Shown: piece by piece, positions 34,401 to 44,171 of the stretch
How the letters are laid out: each line of letters starts with the position of its first letter
How positions within the stretch are numbered: position 1 is the stretch's first letter
Source of the DNA: Pachyseris speciosa
Lineage: Eukaryota > Cnidaria > Anthozoa > Scleractinia > Pachyseridae
Direction of reading: 5' to 3'
Assembly: GCA_016490735.1 (NCBI GenBank)
Contig: JAEMWC010000120.1
Location: 130,001-194,000, forward strand
DNA length: 64,000 nt
Notes under the pieces: model-generated
Seen by the model: the letters and a program-made list of their open reading frames with translations, nothing else
What the model was told of the DNA's origin: nothing
Databases searched by the model: none
Program-made: the position numbers and the translations under genes

Positions 34401-37400
34401 GAAGGAAAGGAGGGAGGGATGGGGAATGGACAAAGGGAGAGAGGGAGGGGAGAAAGGAAGGAAGGGAGGAAGGAAGGAAGGAAAGGAAGGAGGGAGGGAG
34501 GGATGGGGAATGGACAAAGGGAGAGAGGGAGGGGAGAAAGGAAGGAAGGAAAGGAAGGAGGGAGGGATGGGGAAAGGACAAAGGGAGAGAGGGAGAGGAG
34601 AAAGGAAGGAAGGGAGGAAGGAAGGAGGGAGGAAGGAAAGGAGGGAGGGATGGGGAATGGACAAAGGGAGAGAGGGAGGGGAGAAAGGAAGGAAGGGAGG
34701 AAGGAAGGAAAGGAAGGAGGGAGGAAGGAAAGGAGGGAGGGATGGGGAATGGACAAAGGGAGAGAGGGAGGGGAGAAAGGAAGGAAGGAAAGGAAGGAGC
34801 GAGGAATGGGGAAAGGACAAAGGGAGAGAGGGAGAGGAGAAAGGAAGGAAGGGAGGAAGGAAGGAGGGAGGAAGGAAAGGAGGGAGGAAAGGAGGGAGGG
34901 ATGGGGAAAGGACAAAGGCAGAGAGGGAAGGGTGAAAGGAAGGGAGGAAGGAAGGAAGGAAAGGAAGGAGGGAGGGAGGAAAGGAGGGAGGGATGGGGAA
35001 TGGACAAAGGGAGAGAGGGAGGGGAGAAAGGAAGGAAGGAAAGGAAGGAGGGGGGAGGAAAGGAGGGAGGGATGGGGAATGGACAAAGGGAGGGGAGAAA
35101 AGAAGGAAGGAAAGAAGGAAGGAAGGAAGAAAGGAAAGGAAAGGAAGAAGGGACAAAGGGTGGGGGAGGAAGGGACAAAGGAAGAGAGGGGATCAAGATT
35201 AGAACTTCACTTTGGTGTACCTTATTATAATTACTATTTGTTTTTCTTTTATTGCTTTTAGTGGTAAACTGGGTCACTCAGCCAAAATTTCATTGATTTG
35301 CAATGACAGCCTGGCAGAAAATGAGACCACTTTCACATACATCAGCACAAAAAATATGCCCAGTGACACCTATGTAAGTATGTAGTACTGGACCACACTT
35401 TTGTGCCACCAAGGCATTAAAGTGCATCTAAACCCAAAATATTTTTTTCACTTAAATAAATCTTTGCAGCTGTTCGAAACTTATTGCACCTTTTTGCGCC
35501 TTGACTTTTTATAAAAGTTACGAAAGCTAGCCATCATCTGTCCCACAACTGAGCTAGTAAGGGGCATGGGTCATGACGTCACAAACTGATTTGAATTCTC
35601 TGTAAATTTGCATGCAGAGTAGTTTGTGACATCAAGTAAGGAATAGACCCATGCCCCTTACTAGCTTGGTCGAGGGACAGATGATTTGGCCAGATTTTGT
35701 AACGTTTACAGCCTATAAAAAGTCAAGATTTGGTTTAAAAAGGCGCAGTGTATTTCGAACATGTGCAAAGATTTACTTAAGTGAAAAAATAGGGTGTCTG
35801 GTAAACCCAAATAGCGAATAGCCGCGAACAGCGAATAGCGAATAGTGAACAGTGAACAGCGAACAGCGAATAGCAAATAGTCGCGAACAGCGAATAGTGC
35901 GAATTTTCACGAATAGTCGTCTATAGTCACCGCTTTAGTTCAGCATTGATCTGGATTCATTGAAATTGATCAAGTGGAGCAATAGGATTTCCAGCAGGTA
36001 GTGTTGATGCAAGCAGTGTTTGCCAAGATCTAGCCTGCGTCGTAGACCAACACTAACCCCTGTTTATAGTATGTTTGCAAAGCGGTCAGTATAAAATATG
36101 GACTGCGGACCCGGACTGCGGACTGGGTATAAAACACGGACTGAGTACACTGTGCAAAAGGAGGGTGTGGACAAATCGTGGCCTAGGCTATTTGCTGTTC
36201 GCTATTCGCGACTATTCGCTATTCACTATTCGGGTTTTCCAGACACCCACCATACTATAAACAGGGGTTGGTTTTGGTCTATGACGCAGGCTAGATCTTG
36301 GCAAACACTGCTTGCATCAACATTACCTGCTGGAAAGTGATGGTTGGTATCCTATTGCTCCACTTGATCAATTTCAATGAATACAGATCAATGCTGAACT
36401 AAAGCGGTGACTATTGACAACTATTCGTGACAATTCGCACTATTCGCTGTTCGCGACTATTCGCTGTTCGCTATTCGCTATTCGCTGTTCGCTATTCACT
36501 GTTCGCTATTCCCTGTTCGCTATTCGCGAGTATTCACTATTCGCTATTCTGGTTTTCCAGACACCCAAAAAGTAATGTTTTGGGGTGGGTGCACTTTAAA
36601 AAGAACCTGCAGATCATTAATGTAATCCATCCACTATTCTTGGTGACGGCATAAAAAACTAAAATTCAAAAGTAAACCCTGAGTTTTGCATTTTCATATT
36701 CATCACGTAAAAGACAATTTAGAAATGTATCTGCTTGCATGTTTTTAGCTCGGTAGCGTGCTTTGCTTTGAAAATGGAGCAGTAATTTGCATTTTAGATT
36801 TTTTCACAGACGTGACATTTCAGGTACATGAAGATATTGATTCACCATGTGTTTTTGAGGTCTGAAAAGCCAACATGACAGTCCTGAGAAGCGTCTATGT
36901 AAATGTTTGCGAGCTCAGCAGAAACAAGAAAGCAGATAGCCAAAATAAATTCCAGATGTCTTCACTTGTTTCTGGCCGCCGTTTTGGTGTCCCTCAGAGG
37001 GACACCAACATGGCCTGTCCACACTAAACTCTATAATTTTGGGTGGCGGATGGTATATTTTGTCGAATAACTCGAGTGCGGGATGGTATATTTTGTCGAA
37101 TAACTCGAGTGCGGGATATCGCACAGCCTTGTCAGACCTAAGATGTTGTTTATGTATTACTCTTCTGCGATATCTCAATTTCTTGACTTTATCTATTGGA
37201 TGGTTGATGCTTTTATTTTTTTATTTGCGTGACGTGCACGTGGCTGCACTTTTAAAGTGATGAGTTCGTAAAAAATCACTTGTGTGAAATTGTGGGATTT
37301 GATGAGTTATCGGTTTCGAAGGTATCTGGACAACTCGCCCCGATCTTTAGACAACTACAATCCTGTGCAAAAGTGTTAGGACAGTTCACGACGGATGACC

Positions 37401-40289
37401 TTAAACAGCGTCTCTTAAGACCAAGACCGCACAACCCACCCTCCTCCCCTGTCAATGTTATGAAAACTTGAAAAAAATTGAGAATAGCTTCAAAATAGCT
37501 TTAATTTCTTTCAACATTGCTAGGGGGTGGGGGAGAGGGGATCAATTATACTGACTTTCATTCGTCTTTTTTCAAAAACGTAAAGGACGTAGTTTAAATC
37601 GTGGGTTTTGGGTCGAAAACGGGTAGGTGTCCCAACAACTTTTGGCTAGGATTGTATCCTGCAATAAAGAGACTAAGGGGCTATGTCCTTGGGCCAAAAT
37701 TAGGGTTAAATTATGAGTAGGAACATTTTTATACTCAAATTGGTCTCAGAATTCCGCCAGAAAGACATGAAATTATTCTTGAAACGAGAGCAAAGCATAA
37801 TCGGTTGATAACAGTGGACTGCTTTTTTTCATTACATGATACATACTTAATTATCCTCTTCCCATCGAGGCTTTCCAGGGATAATTTACAACACTGGCCG
37901 GGAGACTACCAGACTGCTTGTGCAGTTTACAATTAATGAAGTAACTAATGAGTGCCCCCGTAATATGAATATCGAATTACTGCTCTAGCAGAGTATTGTA
38001 AATTTTAGAGAACTTAGATACACTAATTTTTTTTTCTCCACAGTATCTCGCGTTATCAAGTAAATGTTGCTGTCCAGGAAAGTGCGGCTCACCCCCAGGT
38101 ATGAATTTTGATTAGAGCAGTTTCCAATTGAGTGTCGAAAGTAATTTACGGTTGAATTGGTTTTGCATTGCTTTGATTGCAAAACTCGCGCTACTTTCTC
38201 GCCAATGAGAAGCAGAACCAAAACCAATCGTGACTTGCACACGTGCATTTTCCCGCGCTTGGCGTCGGTTGTAAGTGATTGGCTTCGTATTCTGATTGGC
38301 TCATTGCGCTGTTTGCGTCAGTTGTGATTGGTCAGAGTAATACTTTGGTGTTAAACAAAAGGGCAACCATTACACCAAATCGAAAATGGCCGCTCCCGGG
38401 AAATTTAAAAGCGAAAATAGGCGATGATGATGTCCATTATTTGCACACTTAAATGTTATATCCTCGTTTTAAAACACAATTTGGAATCTAGTAATCATTT
38501 CGAACAATTTAGCGCCGGTGTGTTGTAAGAGTGGAGGTTCCCTGTAAGCACAGACTCAGAGAACGGTTTTAACTCATTCGCTGCTTATAAAATCACTTCC
38601 CATTTCATACAGCGGGCTGCTAGAGAAACTTCTCGCCTCGATCCATTAAGTTGAGTTTAAGTACTTTAGTGATTTGTTTACATAATACCTTATTTGTTGT
38701 ACGTTTTTGCTCCATACCATCTTGCTTTAACCCTGAAATGCATTCTTATTGCTTTGCAGCGCTCCCTCCATCCGCCCAACCACCAGGTTTGTACAGAAAT
38801 ATTTTATTTTTCTACGTTAAAGGTTGTTACCACGGGCGAATGATGGACGTTTAAGAGTGATTTTTTAAGCTAGTTGAGTGAAACAATTTCAAATTGCCTG
38901 GGCAAATTACAGTGCGCTTACGTAATACAGTCAAACGTCGATTATCCGGACTCAACGGGACTCAGGAGTGAATAGCCCGGATAATCGAAAATATGAAAAT
39001 TAACCCATTGGCGCCCGTGCCGGCCAAAACCGGCCGCACAAGACTCCCATGCTTTAAAACATTGCAACTTTCTCAATCGCACGAATATTGCCTTAACTGT
39101 CAGTTGGGAGCGTGAAATGGAATGTCCTTTAAATTTGGATATCCAATAAACGCAAGAGACGTAGCGATTTTTACCAAATATGGCCTTTTGAGTTTGGACA
39201 AGAACGAAACTGACCGTTTTTAACGTCAAAAAGAAACCACGAAAATGTCCCTTTTTGCCTTTTCAACCATCATAACAAAACAGTCCTTGTTCTAGCTTAG
39301 AAATGACTTTTTTTTGTTCATATTCTTCTCCCGAGCGTAGATACAGCCTTTTGCTCTAGTGCATTCGGGCCTTTCCGCCCTTGTCAACATCTCGACCGCA
39401 TTGCATGCTGGGAAATAACGAGAATTTTTGACAGCGCCCGTTCCTTCCCCCAGTTCTTTCACATAGCCACTCCGACCTTCCGCCAAAAATTCTTGCTTGT
39501 GGTCATCTTCAGTGCTCACAAATTCCAAACTATGCGGCGGTAGGTCGAGAAATTCATCAATAGTCGAGTCCCAAAGGTACTAAGTGTCCGACCGACCAAA
39601 TTCCCAGTTTGTCGAGTAACAAGCCAAATTCGACAACAAAGTACACCACCTTGCTCGATTCTTTGGGAAAGTGGACTCTTAGCTACCGTCACGCTTAATG
39701 ATGCTCATCAGGCAGCCACTAAAGATCAAAAATGGTTGTAAACTTAGCAAAATTCACAAGCAAACCGAACTTGGGACGTCGTTGTAGCTCCACAGATGAA
39801 AAATAGCTACGTCAGAATGACGTTTTCAGAAACCTTGGGCCTCCAGTGCCTTAGGACAGCACCACTTTTCCATGGGAGTTTCAATAAAGAGTCAGGAAAT
39901 GGTATGGAACGTTTATACGTGGAAAATCACTCCGAAAACGTAAAAACGGCTGGGCGCCAATGGGTTAATGAGATAAACATGAATTAATTAGGAAACCAAA
40001 GTTTCACTTGGGAACAAAAAAGGTCTCAGCCAATCAGAACTGCATAGTACGAATTTAGATTTAGATTTAGACTGAATTTAGGCCTGGGAGGATTTATCGA
40101 AATACGTCTTGTAGACTTAAACATGTTCTGTAACTTTGGAATATTCTATTATTTCCAGGTGACAAGTCTCCGTCCTCTGATAAACTCAAAACCTGGCAGA
40201 TAATCGTAATTGTTGCTGGAGCTGTTCTCCTTGTTGTTATTGTCACTGGAACTGTGTACTGCTGGAAAAAGATAAACCAATCGAGGTAG
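28442..40289 (+). CDS. MRH-like type I membrane protein, copy 2 (complete, seven exons)
   Basis: Exons are 28442-28632, 31056-31161, 31655-31776, 35262-35373, 38044-38098, 38760-38786 and 40159-40289. All introns are GT-AG and phases match at each joint, giving about 247 residues. Exon 1 has a signal peptide ([19 protein letters not shown]) followed by [13 protein letters not shown]; exons 2-5 carry further cysteines, a [11 protein letters not shown] segment, SLICND and CCCPGKC; then a proline-rich stem, one transmembrane helix ([20 protein letters not shown]) and the tail [10 protein letters not shown]. Layout, size and cysteine pattern resemble the cation-dependent mannose-6-phosphate receptor / ATG27 class of MRH proteins, which act in Golgi-endosome-lysosome traffic. 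The Arg expected before the SLIC strand is not obvious, so sugar binding is uncertain. Unlike copy 1 the tail has no YxxPhi motif. A second in-frame ATG is at 28445. Confidence 0.8.
29733..30054. mobile_element. MITE family G, copy 1, in intron 1 of the MRH-like gene
   Basis: Ends are inverted copies of GTCATC(A/G)GCTTC; the interior has AGGGGGATTATAAAATCAGTCA. It is closely similar to 50038-50353 along the whole length and in the same orientation. Confidence 0.8.
32228..32462 (+). repeat. GA-rich satellite, left part
   Basis: GGGAGGGAGGG blocks alternate with ATGGGAAATGGACAAAGGAA. The same ATGGGGAATGGACAAAGGGA unit forms the array at 34043-35190, so the two parts were probably one array split by the LINE between them. 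Confidence 0.85.
32463..34042 (-). mobile_element. 5'-truncated CR1/jockey-like LINE, antisense in intron 3
   Basis: On the - strand the remaining reverse transcriptase shows [16 protein letters not shown] and the catalytic FADD box (ARMFADDTN, near 33870), then the thumb/C-terminal region ([33 protein letters not shown]). It ends in a (ATCT)n tail at 32463-32486. It begins inside the reverse transcriptase domain, so it is 5' truncated. A hAT-like MITE splits the frame right after FADDTN. Frameshifts or stops are also present near 32900-32946. It is flanked on both sides by the same GA-rich satellite. Confidence 0.85.
33410..33856. mobile_element. hAT-like MITE inside the LINE reverse transcriptase
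   Basis: An 8-bp direct duplication GTTTGTAT is at 33402-33409 and 33857-33864. Ends are TAGGGGCACCCA and GGGTGCCCCT. 447 bp without coding capacity; the interior has repeated (A/T)TGCTAGCTGA motifs. Removing it with one duplication rejoins the LINE reading frame. Confidence 0.85.
34043..35190 (+). repeat. GA-rich satellite with higher-order repeat structure
   Basis: The monomer begins ATGGGGAATGGACAAAGGGA and continues with GGGAGGGGAGAAAGGAAGG blocks. Monomer starts near 34270, 34335, 34421, 34503, 34567, 34652, 34741, 34805, 34901, 34993 and 35070 give a recurring short-long-long spacing, with a three-monomer period near 235 bp. Within each trio the second monomer carries GGGGAAAGGAC instead of GGGGAATGGAC. 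Strand asymmetry is almost complete (purines on +). Confidence 0.92.
35421..36595. mobile_element. TTAA-flanked MITE, family M, copy d, with nested foldback
   Basis: TTAA at 35417-35420 and 36596-36599, ends AGTGCAT / GTGCACT, same palindromic core (GGGGCATGGGTC) as the copies at 15846, 40651 and 41505. It is interrupted near its right end by the foldback element at 35792-36566. Confidence 0.75.
35792..36566. mobile_element. Foldback element with GAATAGC/GAACAGC satellite arms
   Basis: Ends GGGTGTCTGG and CCAGACACCC. Each arm starts with a (GCGAATAGCGAACAGC)n array, in opposite orientation, followed by a unique inverted stretch (TAGCCTGCGTCGTAGACCAA against its complement at 36275-36295). 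An internal second GTTTTCCAGACACCC at 36231-36245 shows one element end was duplicated. Confidence 0.85.
37358..37654. mobile_element. Tc1/mariner-like MITE
   Basis: TA duplicated at 37356-37357 and 37655-37656. Ends CAATCCTGTGCAAAAGTG and, from the - strand, CAATCCTAGCCAAAAGTT, which is the Tc1/mariner style of terminus (CAAAAGT). 297 bp, non-coding. Confidence 0.75.
39004..39964. mobile_element. Non-autonomous piggyBac-type element
   Basis: TTAA duplicated at 39000-39003 and 39965-39968. The ends are inverted CCCATTGGCGCCC. Copy 1 has the uninterrupted site (GAATATTAATGAGATAGA near 15330-15347) with a single TTAA. The interior has short open frames on the - strand but no transposase domain I can recognise. 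CCC-starting ends plus TTAA fit piggyBac; Kolobok is the alternative. Confidence 0.85.
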
Positions 40290-40320
40290 AGTAAAGCACC
40301 CCAAGACATTCAGGAAAATA

Positions 40321-40501
40321 CAGTCCTTATTCCAAAATGGCGCCAAATTTATTATTCTTTTGTTTGCACGTTAATTAGCCCCCTTCGCCTCATTTTCACT
40401 TCAAAATCCTTTTGTATTTGGTACATGTTGACGAGGCAAAGAGGGCTAATTAACATGCAAAGAAAATAATAATAAATTGGCCGCCATGTTGGAATAAGGT
40501 G
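40321..40501. mobile_element. TA-flanked palindromic MITE in the copy 2 3' untranslated region
   Basis: TA at 40319-40320 and 40502-40503, ends CAGTCCTTATTCCAAAATGG and the complement of GCCATGTTGGAATAAGG. Copy 1 lacks it (CAGGAAAACGGTT near 15690). Related to 8328-8510. Confidence 0.8.
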
Positions 40502-40528
40502 TATGGTTGTTTCTTTTTCGCAACACAG

Positions 40529-40534
40529 AATAAA
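40529..40534 (+). promoter_or_regulatory. Polyadenylation hexamer of copy 2
   Basis: AATAAA lies 240 bases after the copy 2 stop codon, beyond a MITE inserted in the 3' untranslated region. The copy 1 counterpart is mutated to AATCAA. Confidence 0.35.
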
Positions 40535-40650
40535 CAGAAGCGTTTAAACTGGCTTAGTGATAGAGCGGTGCACAAGCGCTTGGTGACTTGGCATGCTATG
40601 AACTGATTTTGTTGATTTGGGCTTTCCGAAAATATCTTCAGCAGACTTAA

Positions 40651-41094
40651 AAGTGCTCCTCAAAACCAAAATATTTTTTCGTTGAAATAAATCTTTGAAC
40701 ATGTTTGAAACGCATTGCGCCTTTTTTTGCTTTAACCGAATCTTGACTTTTTATAGGTTGTAAAAGTTACCAAATCTAGCCACCATTCTTTCACACGACC
40801 GAGCTAGTTAGGGGCGTGGTCAATTCCTGATTTGACGTCACAAACTAATTAACATCACGTCTTTGCGTCTTTGCAAACCCGCATGCAAAACAGTTTGTGG
40901 CGGATTTGTGGCGTCAAATCAGAAACAGTGCCACGCCCCTTCTGACTCGGTCGTGTACCGAATGATGCTAGTTTATCGCAACTTTTGAAGCCCATAAAAA
41001 AAGTCCGAAACCTTAAATACATGTAACGGCTAAACGTCTTTGGAATAGGTGCAAGCTTTTATATTAGCGGAAAACTATTTGGGGTTAGATGCAC
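40651..41094. mobile_element. TTAA-flanked palindromic MITE, family M, copy b
   Basis: Orthologous position to 15846-16253. Left TTAA at 40647-40650; the right flank has mutated to TGAA (41095-41098). Same internal palindrome with CTAGTTAGGGGCGTGG. Confidence 0.7.
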
Positions 41095-41504
41095 TTGAAT
41101 CATATATACTGGATACAAACTTAATCACGTGTGCCAACGCAAGCGGAGAACTTGGGAATGAAGTTGCAGTTTTTTGCTAAACATAAGGCGCGTTCTTTTG
41201 AGTCAGTTGTTGTCCCTCTTCCTGTTATCCCTTTTCCGCGGGATAAGGTTTCCAGAAGAACAGGTATTCGCACAAATTGATAGTCTAGAGCAAGCGTCTG
41301 AACCTGACTTCCAGTGCCACGTCATAGGCTTGGCAGGACGCGCGTGATTTCCCGCCTAAACTTTCCCTAAAGAACGCCTATTCTGCGTATTCCGAGTAAA
41401 TGTTATTCTGTTCATTTCGCCTCTCTGGACCCGGGGTGCTAAATTTAATCCATAAACCCAGATTATGATCATGTCGCATGAAATGACGACACCCCCAGTA
41501 TTAA

Positions 41505-41951
41505 AGTGCACCTAACCCCCAAAATTTTTTTTCGCTAAAATAAATCTTCGCACCTGTTTGAAACGCATTGCGCCTTTTTTTTTTTTTTTTTTTTTTTTTA
41601 GCAAATCTCGCTAGTTATTTTGACTTTTCTAGGGTGTTAAAGTTGCAAAATCTGGCCATCGTCTGCCCCAAGACCGAGTCAGAAGGGGCTTGGGTCTTTC
41701 TCGATTTGACGTCACAAACTGATTTACATCGCATTAAATCTTTGTAAATATGCATGCAAAGCAGTTTGTGACGTCAAATCGAAAATAGACCCAAGCCCCC
41801 TCTGACTCGGTCGTGGGGCCAGATTTTGCAACTTTAACACCCTAGAAAAGTCAAAATAACTAGTCAATATTTGCTTAAAAAGGCGCAATGCGTTTCAAAC
41901 AGGTGCAAAGATTTATTTTAGCGAAAAACAATTTTGGGGGCTCGGTGCATT
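41505..41951. mobile_element. TTAA-flanked palindromic MITE, family M, copy c
   Basis: TTAA at 41501-41504 and 41952-41955. Copy 1 has the empty site with a single TTAA at 16928-16931 (CAGTATTAAATATTTCAACG). It therefore moved after the segmental duplication. The two arms are nearly identical, which also suggests recent activity. A run of T spans about 41575-41599. Confidence 0.85.
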
Positions 41952-42581
41952 TTAAATATTTCAACGGATTTCGCTGCCTAGTGTGGCATGGATTTTGTTA
42001 AAGTTAATGTAAAATGCTTCGATATTAGTTTGAAGTGATGTTCAAGTTAGTATCGATGCTAATGAAACTGAGGTCAAGAGTTATGTCTCATAGCTCAAAC
42101 AAACTGAAACATTGCCAATGCAGCCACCACTCAGATTTATTGCGGCACTACGTAGAGGATTGAAATAAGTAGTTACAATGTATTTACAACAAAGCCTAGT
42201 TGTTTCTATAAAATCTACTCAACTGTTGCTTTAAAACGTGACTGAAACCGCCAGAAAACGTGCAGTCAGTGAGCTGTGGGATTGCTTTCATTACCCCGAC
42301 AACCAGATTGAGCTAGTTTCTTCATATTATTATTGCGATCGCCTGAACGCTGCCCTGAGCGATCGGAAGAGAGAGATAGGAGACATCAAGGCAATAATAA
42401 TCAATGAAGTTTCATTTGTTAACAATTAAGGACGGTGTCGCCTATTGTTACTGCGCATGTCTCAGCAAGGGGAATCGAAACCGCAGAAAATTCAGGGTGA
42501 CATTTTACAGAGATAAATTAGCTACTGTATGGAAAACATTACCTTGCATTGTTAATCTTCTCTAGGAAAGTCTTTGAGGGT

Positions 42582-42854
42582 AATAGTCCAGTTTCGAGTT
42601 CGCCATGAACGCTGAATAAAAGCACTGAGAACGCATTTGTAAAGGTCAGCCTCCATCTGAAGTGAATATATTCACAAATTCCAGCGAGAAGATGACCTGT
42701 TTACAGCTCTGTCTATTGTTTACTTTTCAAATTTGTGGCAATTTCCCGCCGGTATTTGTGAACATCTTACTTAAGGTCGAGACTAACCCTGTATATGAAT
42801 GCGTTCTCAGTGCTTTTATTCAGCGGTCGTGGCGAACTCGAAACTGGACTATTG
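42582..42854. mobile_element. Palindromic insertion specific to copy 2
   Basis: Left arm AATAGTCCAGTTTCGAGTTC and right arm GAACTCGAAACTGGACTATT with further matching arms (GCACTGAGAACGCAT / ATGCGTTCTCAGTGC). It is absent from copy 1, where other sequence lies at this place. Target duplication not resolved. Confidence 0.7.
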
Positions 42855-43614
42855 TTGTTTAATTGTCTCTAAAAAACGATCGGTTATCCCCAGTGTTCTT
42901 TGTAGATTTCAATAACCCTTGTTAACATCTGCGTTTTGTAGTCATAAACGGCTCAACAATGCACTCCTGTATTAGGAAGCACCGTCCTTAACTAAAGTTC
43001 CGTAACTGTCCGATTATAGTTTTATATTGAACAAAGATTATTACTTTACACATTAATAATCTTAATATAATTTTCTAGTGGATATATAGCAACGAGTTCA
43101 ACATCGATGCCCACTAGATGTATCACAGTACTAAAACCTCAAGATTACGCAAAGCGTGTTGCAGCTTTTTTTGTTCAAAATTGGACTGATAATATATGCT
43201 GTTTGTTATTTGCTTAGGACCAAATAAAGAAATTAGAGCCTTGCAACCTTTATGGTTTCTCCCATAATTTAGTATAAATCTACTAGCGTTCTATCACGAA
43301 TGCCGTTTTCTTATTGGCTACGTTACTCGCTATCTATTGTGTGTTAGTGAGCCTGACCGACTGTCAACAAAGGGACCGCCGCTTCTTCGCGTTTTCGAAG
43401 TGTCGCGAGGAGGATTTAGAGAATTTGCTCTGCTTAATTTTGAACGACTAGTAGATTTATACTAATACAATTTGATTATTCGCTTGCAGCCCGAATCAGC
43501 TATTACTCATAGAAATCGAGAGCGAATAATGTAATTGTTAAATAGATGAGATATTCGTTTGACCTTGAAGTGAAAACCGCAACAACCGACAAACGTACTT
43601 GCAAATAGCAATCA

Positions 43615-43800
43615 TGATTTGATTGGTTTAGCGGACAGACGCAAACCCTTGCGGCTTTTGATTGGTTCAGCGAACAGACACAAACCTGTGCAGCTCTTTA
43701 TTGGGTCAGTGAACAGATACAAACCCGTGCGGCTCTTGACTGGTTTAGAGAATAGTCACAAACCCGTGCGGCTGTTGATTGGTTCAGGGAACACACTTCG
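43615..43800 (+). repeat. Minisatellite, about 40-bp unit, about five copies
   Basis: The unit is GATTGGTTCAGCGAACAGAC plus ACAAACCCGTGCGGCTCTT. Copy 1 has only one to two units at 20650-20710, so the array grew in copy 2 or shrank in copy 1. Confidence 0.85.
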
Positions 43801-44171
43801 CGTTCTATTTGGAATGCTAGAACTTTCTTGAAATGAATCCATATTTTTCTTTGACGTCACTTTGTTTTAAACAATACGATTGGAAATCAAACAGTCCTCG
43901 TTCCACAATTAGTGTATTTTCTGCGACAAACTTGAGCACTTGGCGAAAGCTGCTCCTTACGGTGAAATGATAGTCGCTATATCTTCTTACTATAGTCGTT
44001 TTTATTTTGAAGAGCCCGTAGCACCTCTCGTTATAACATATGGGGAAGCCCGAGGAGTGGTTGAAGCGGAGGTAATGGTACTCCTCTGGATTCTACGTCT
44101 CTACCGGGATTTGATGACCCAAGGTGTATAGGCCAGTTCGGTCTGAAAATAGACGTAGCGTTGAACACGGG

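Larger units (their letters stand above)
37986..44080 (+). repeat. Segmental tandem duplication, copy 2
   Basis: Compact partner of the block at 545-21045, in the same orientation. Exon and intron sequence are both conserved, for example AAAATGGCCGC in the intron at 38384 against 5690. Copy-specific insertions are a piggyBac-type element (39004-39964), a TA-flanked MITE (40321-40501), a TTAA-flanked MITE (41505-41951), a palindrome (42582-42854) and a minisatellite expansion (43615-43800). Confidence 0.85.

Noticed and set aside
33943..35277. Open reading frames of 330-440 codons on both strands, rich in Pro/Ser/Leu or Gly/Arg/Lys/Glu
   Set aside because: They are translations of the GA-rich satellite, which lacks stop codons in several frames on both strands at once. 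No start context, splice pattern or domain supports a protein.
39292..39528. 78-codon ORF in the piggyBac-type element as a transposase remnant
   Set aside because: No conserved transposase residues could be recognised; kept only as part of the non-autonomous element.
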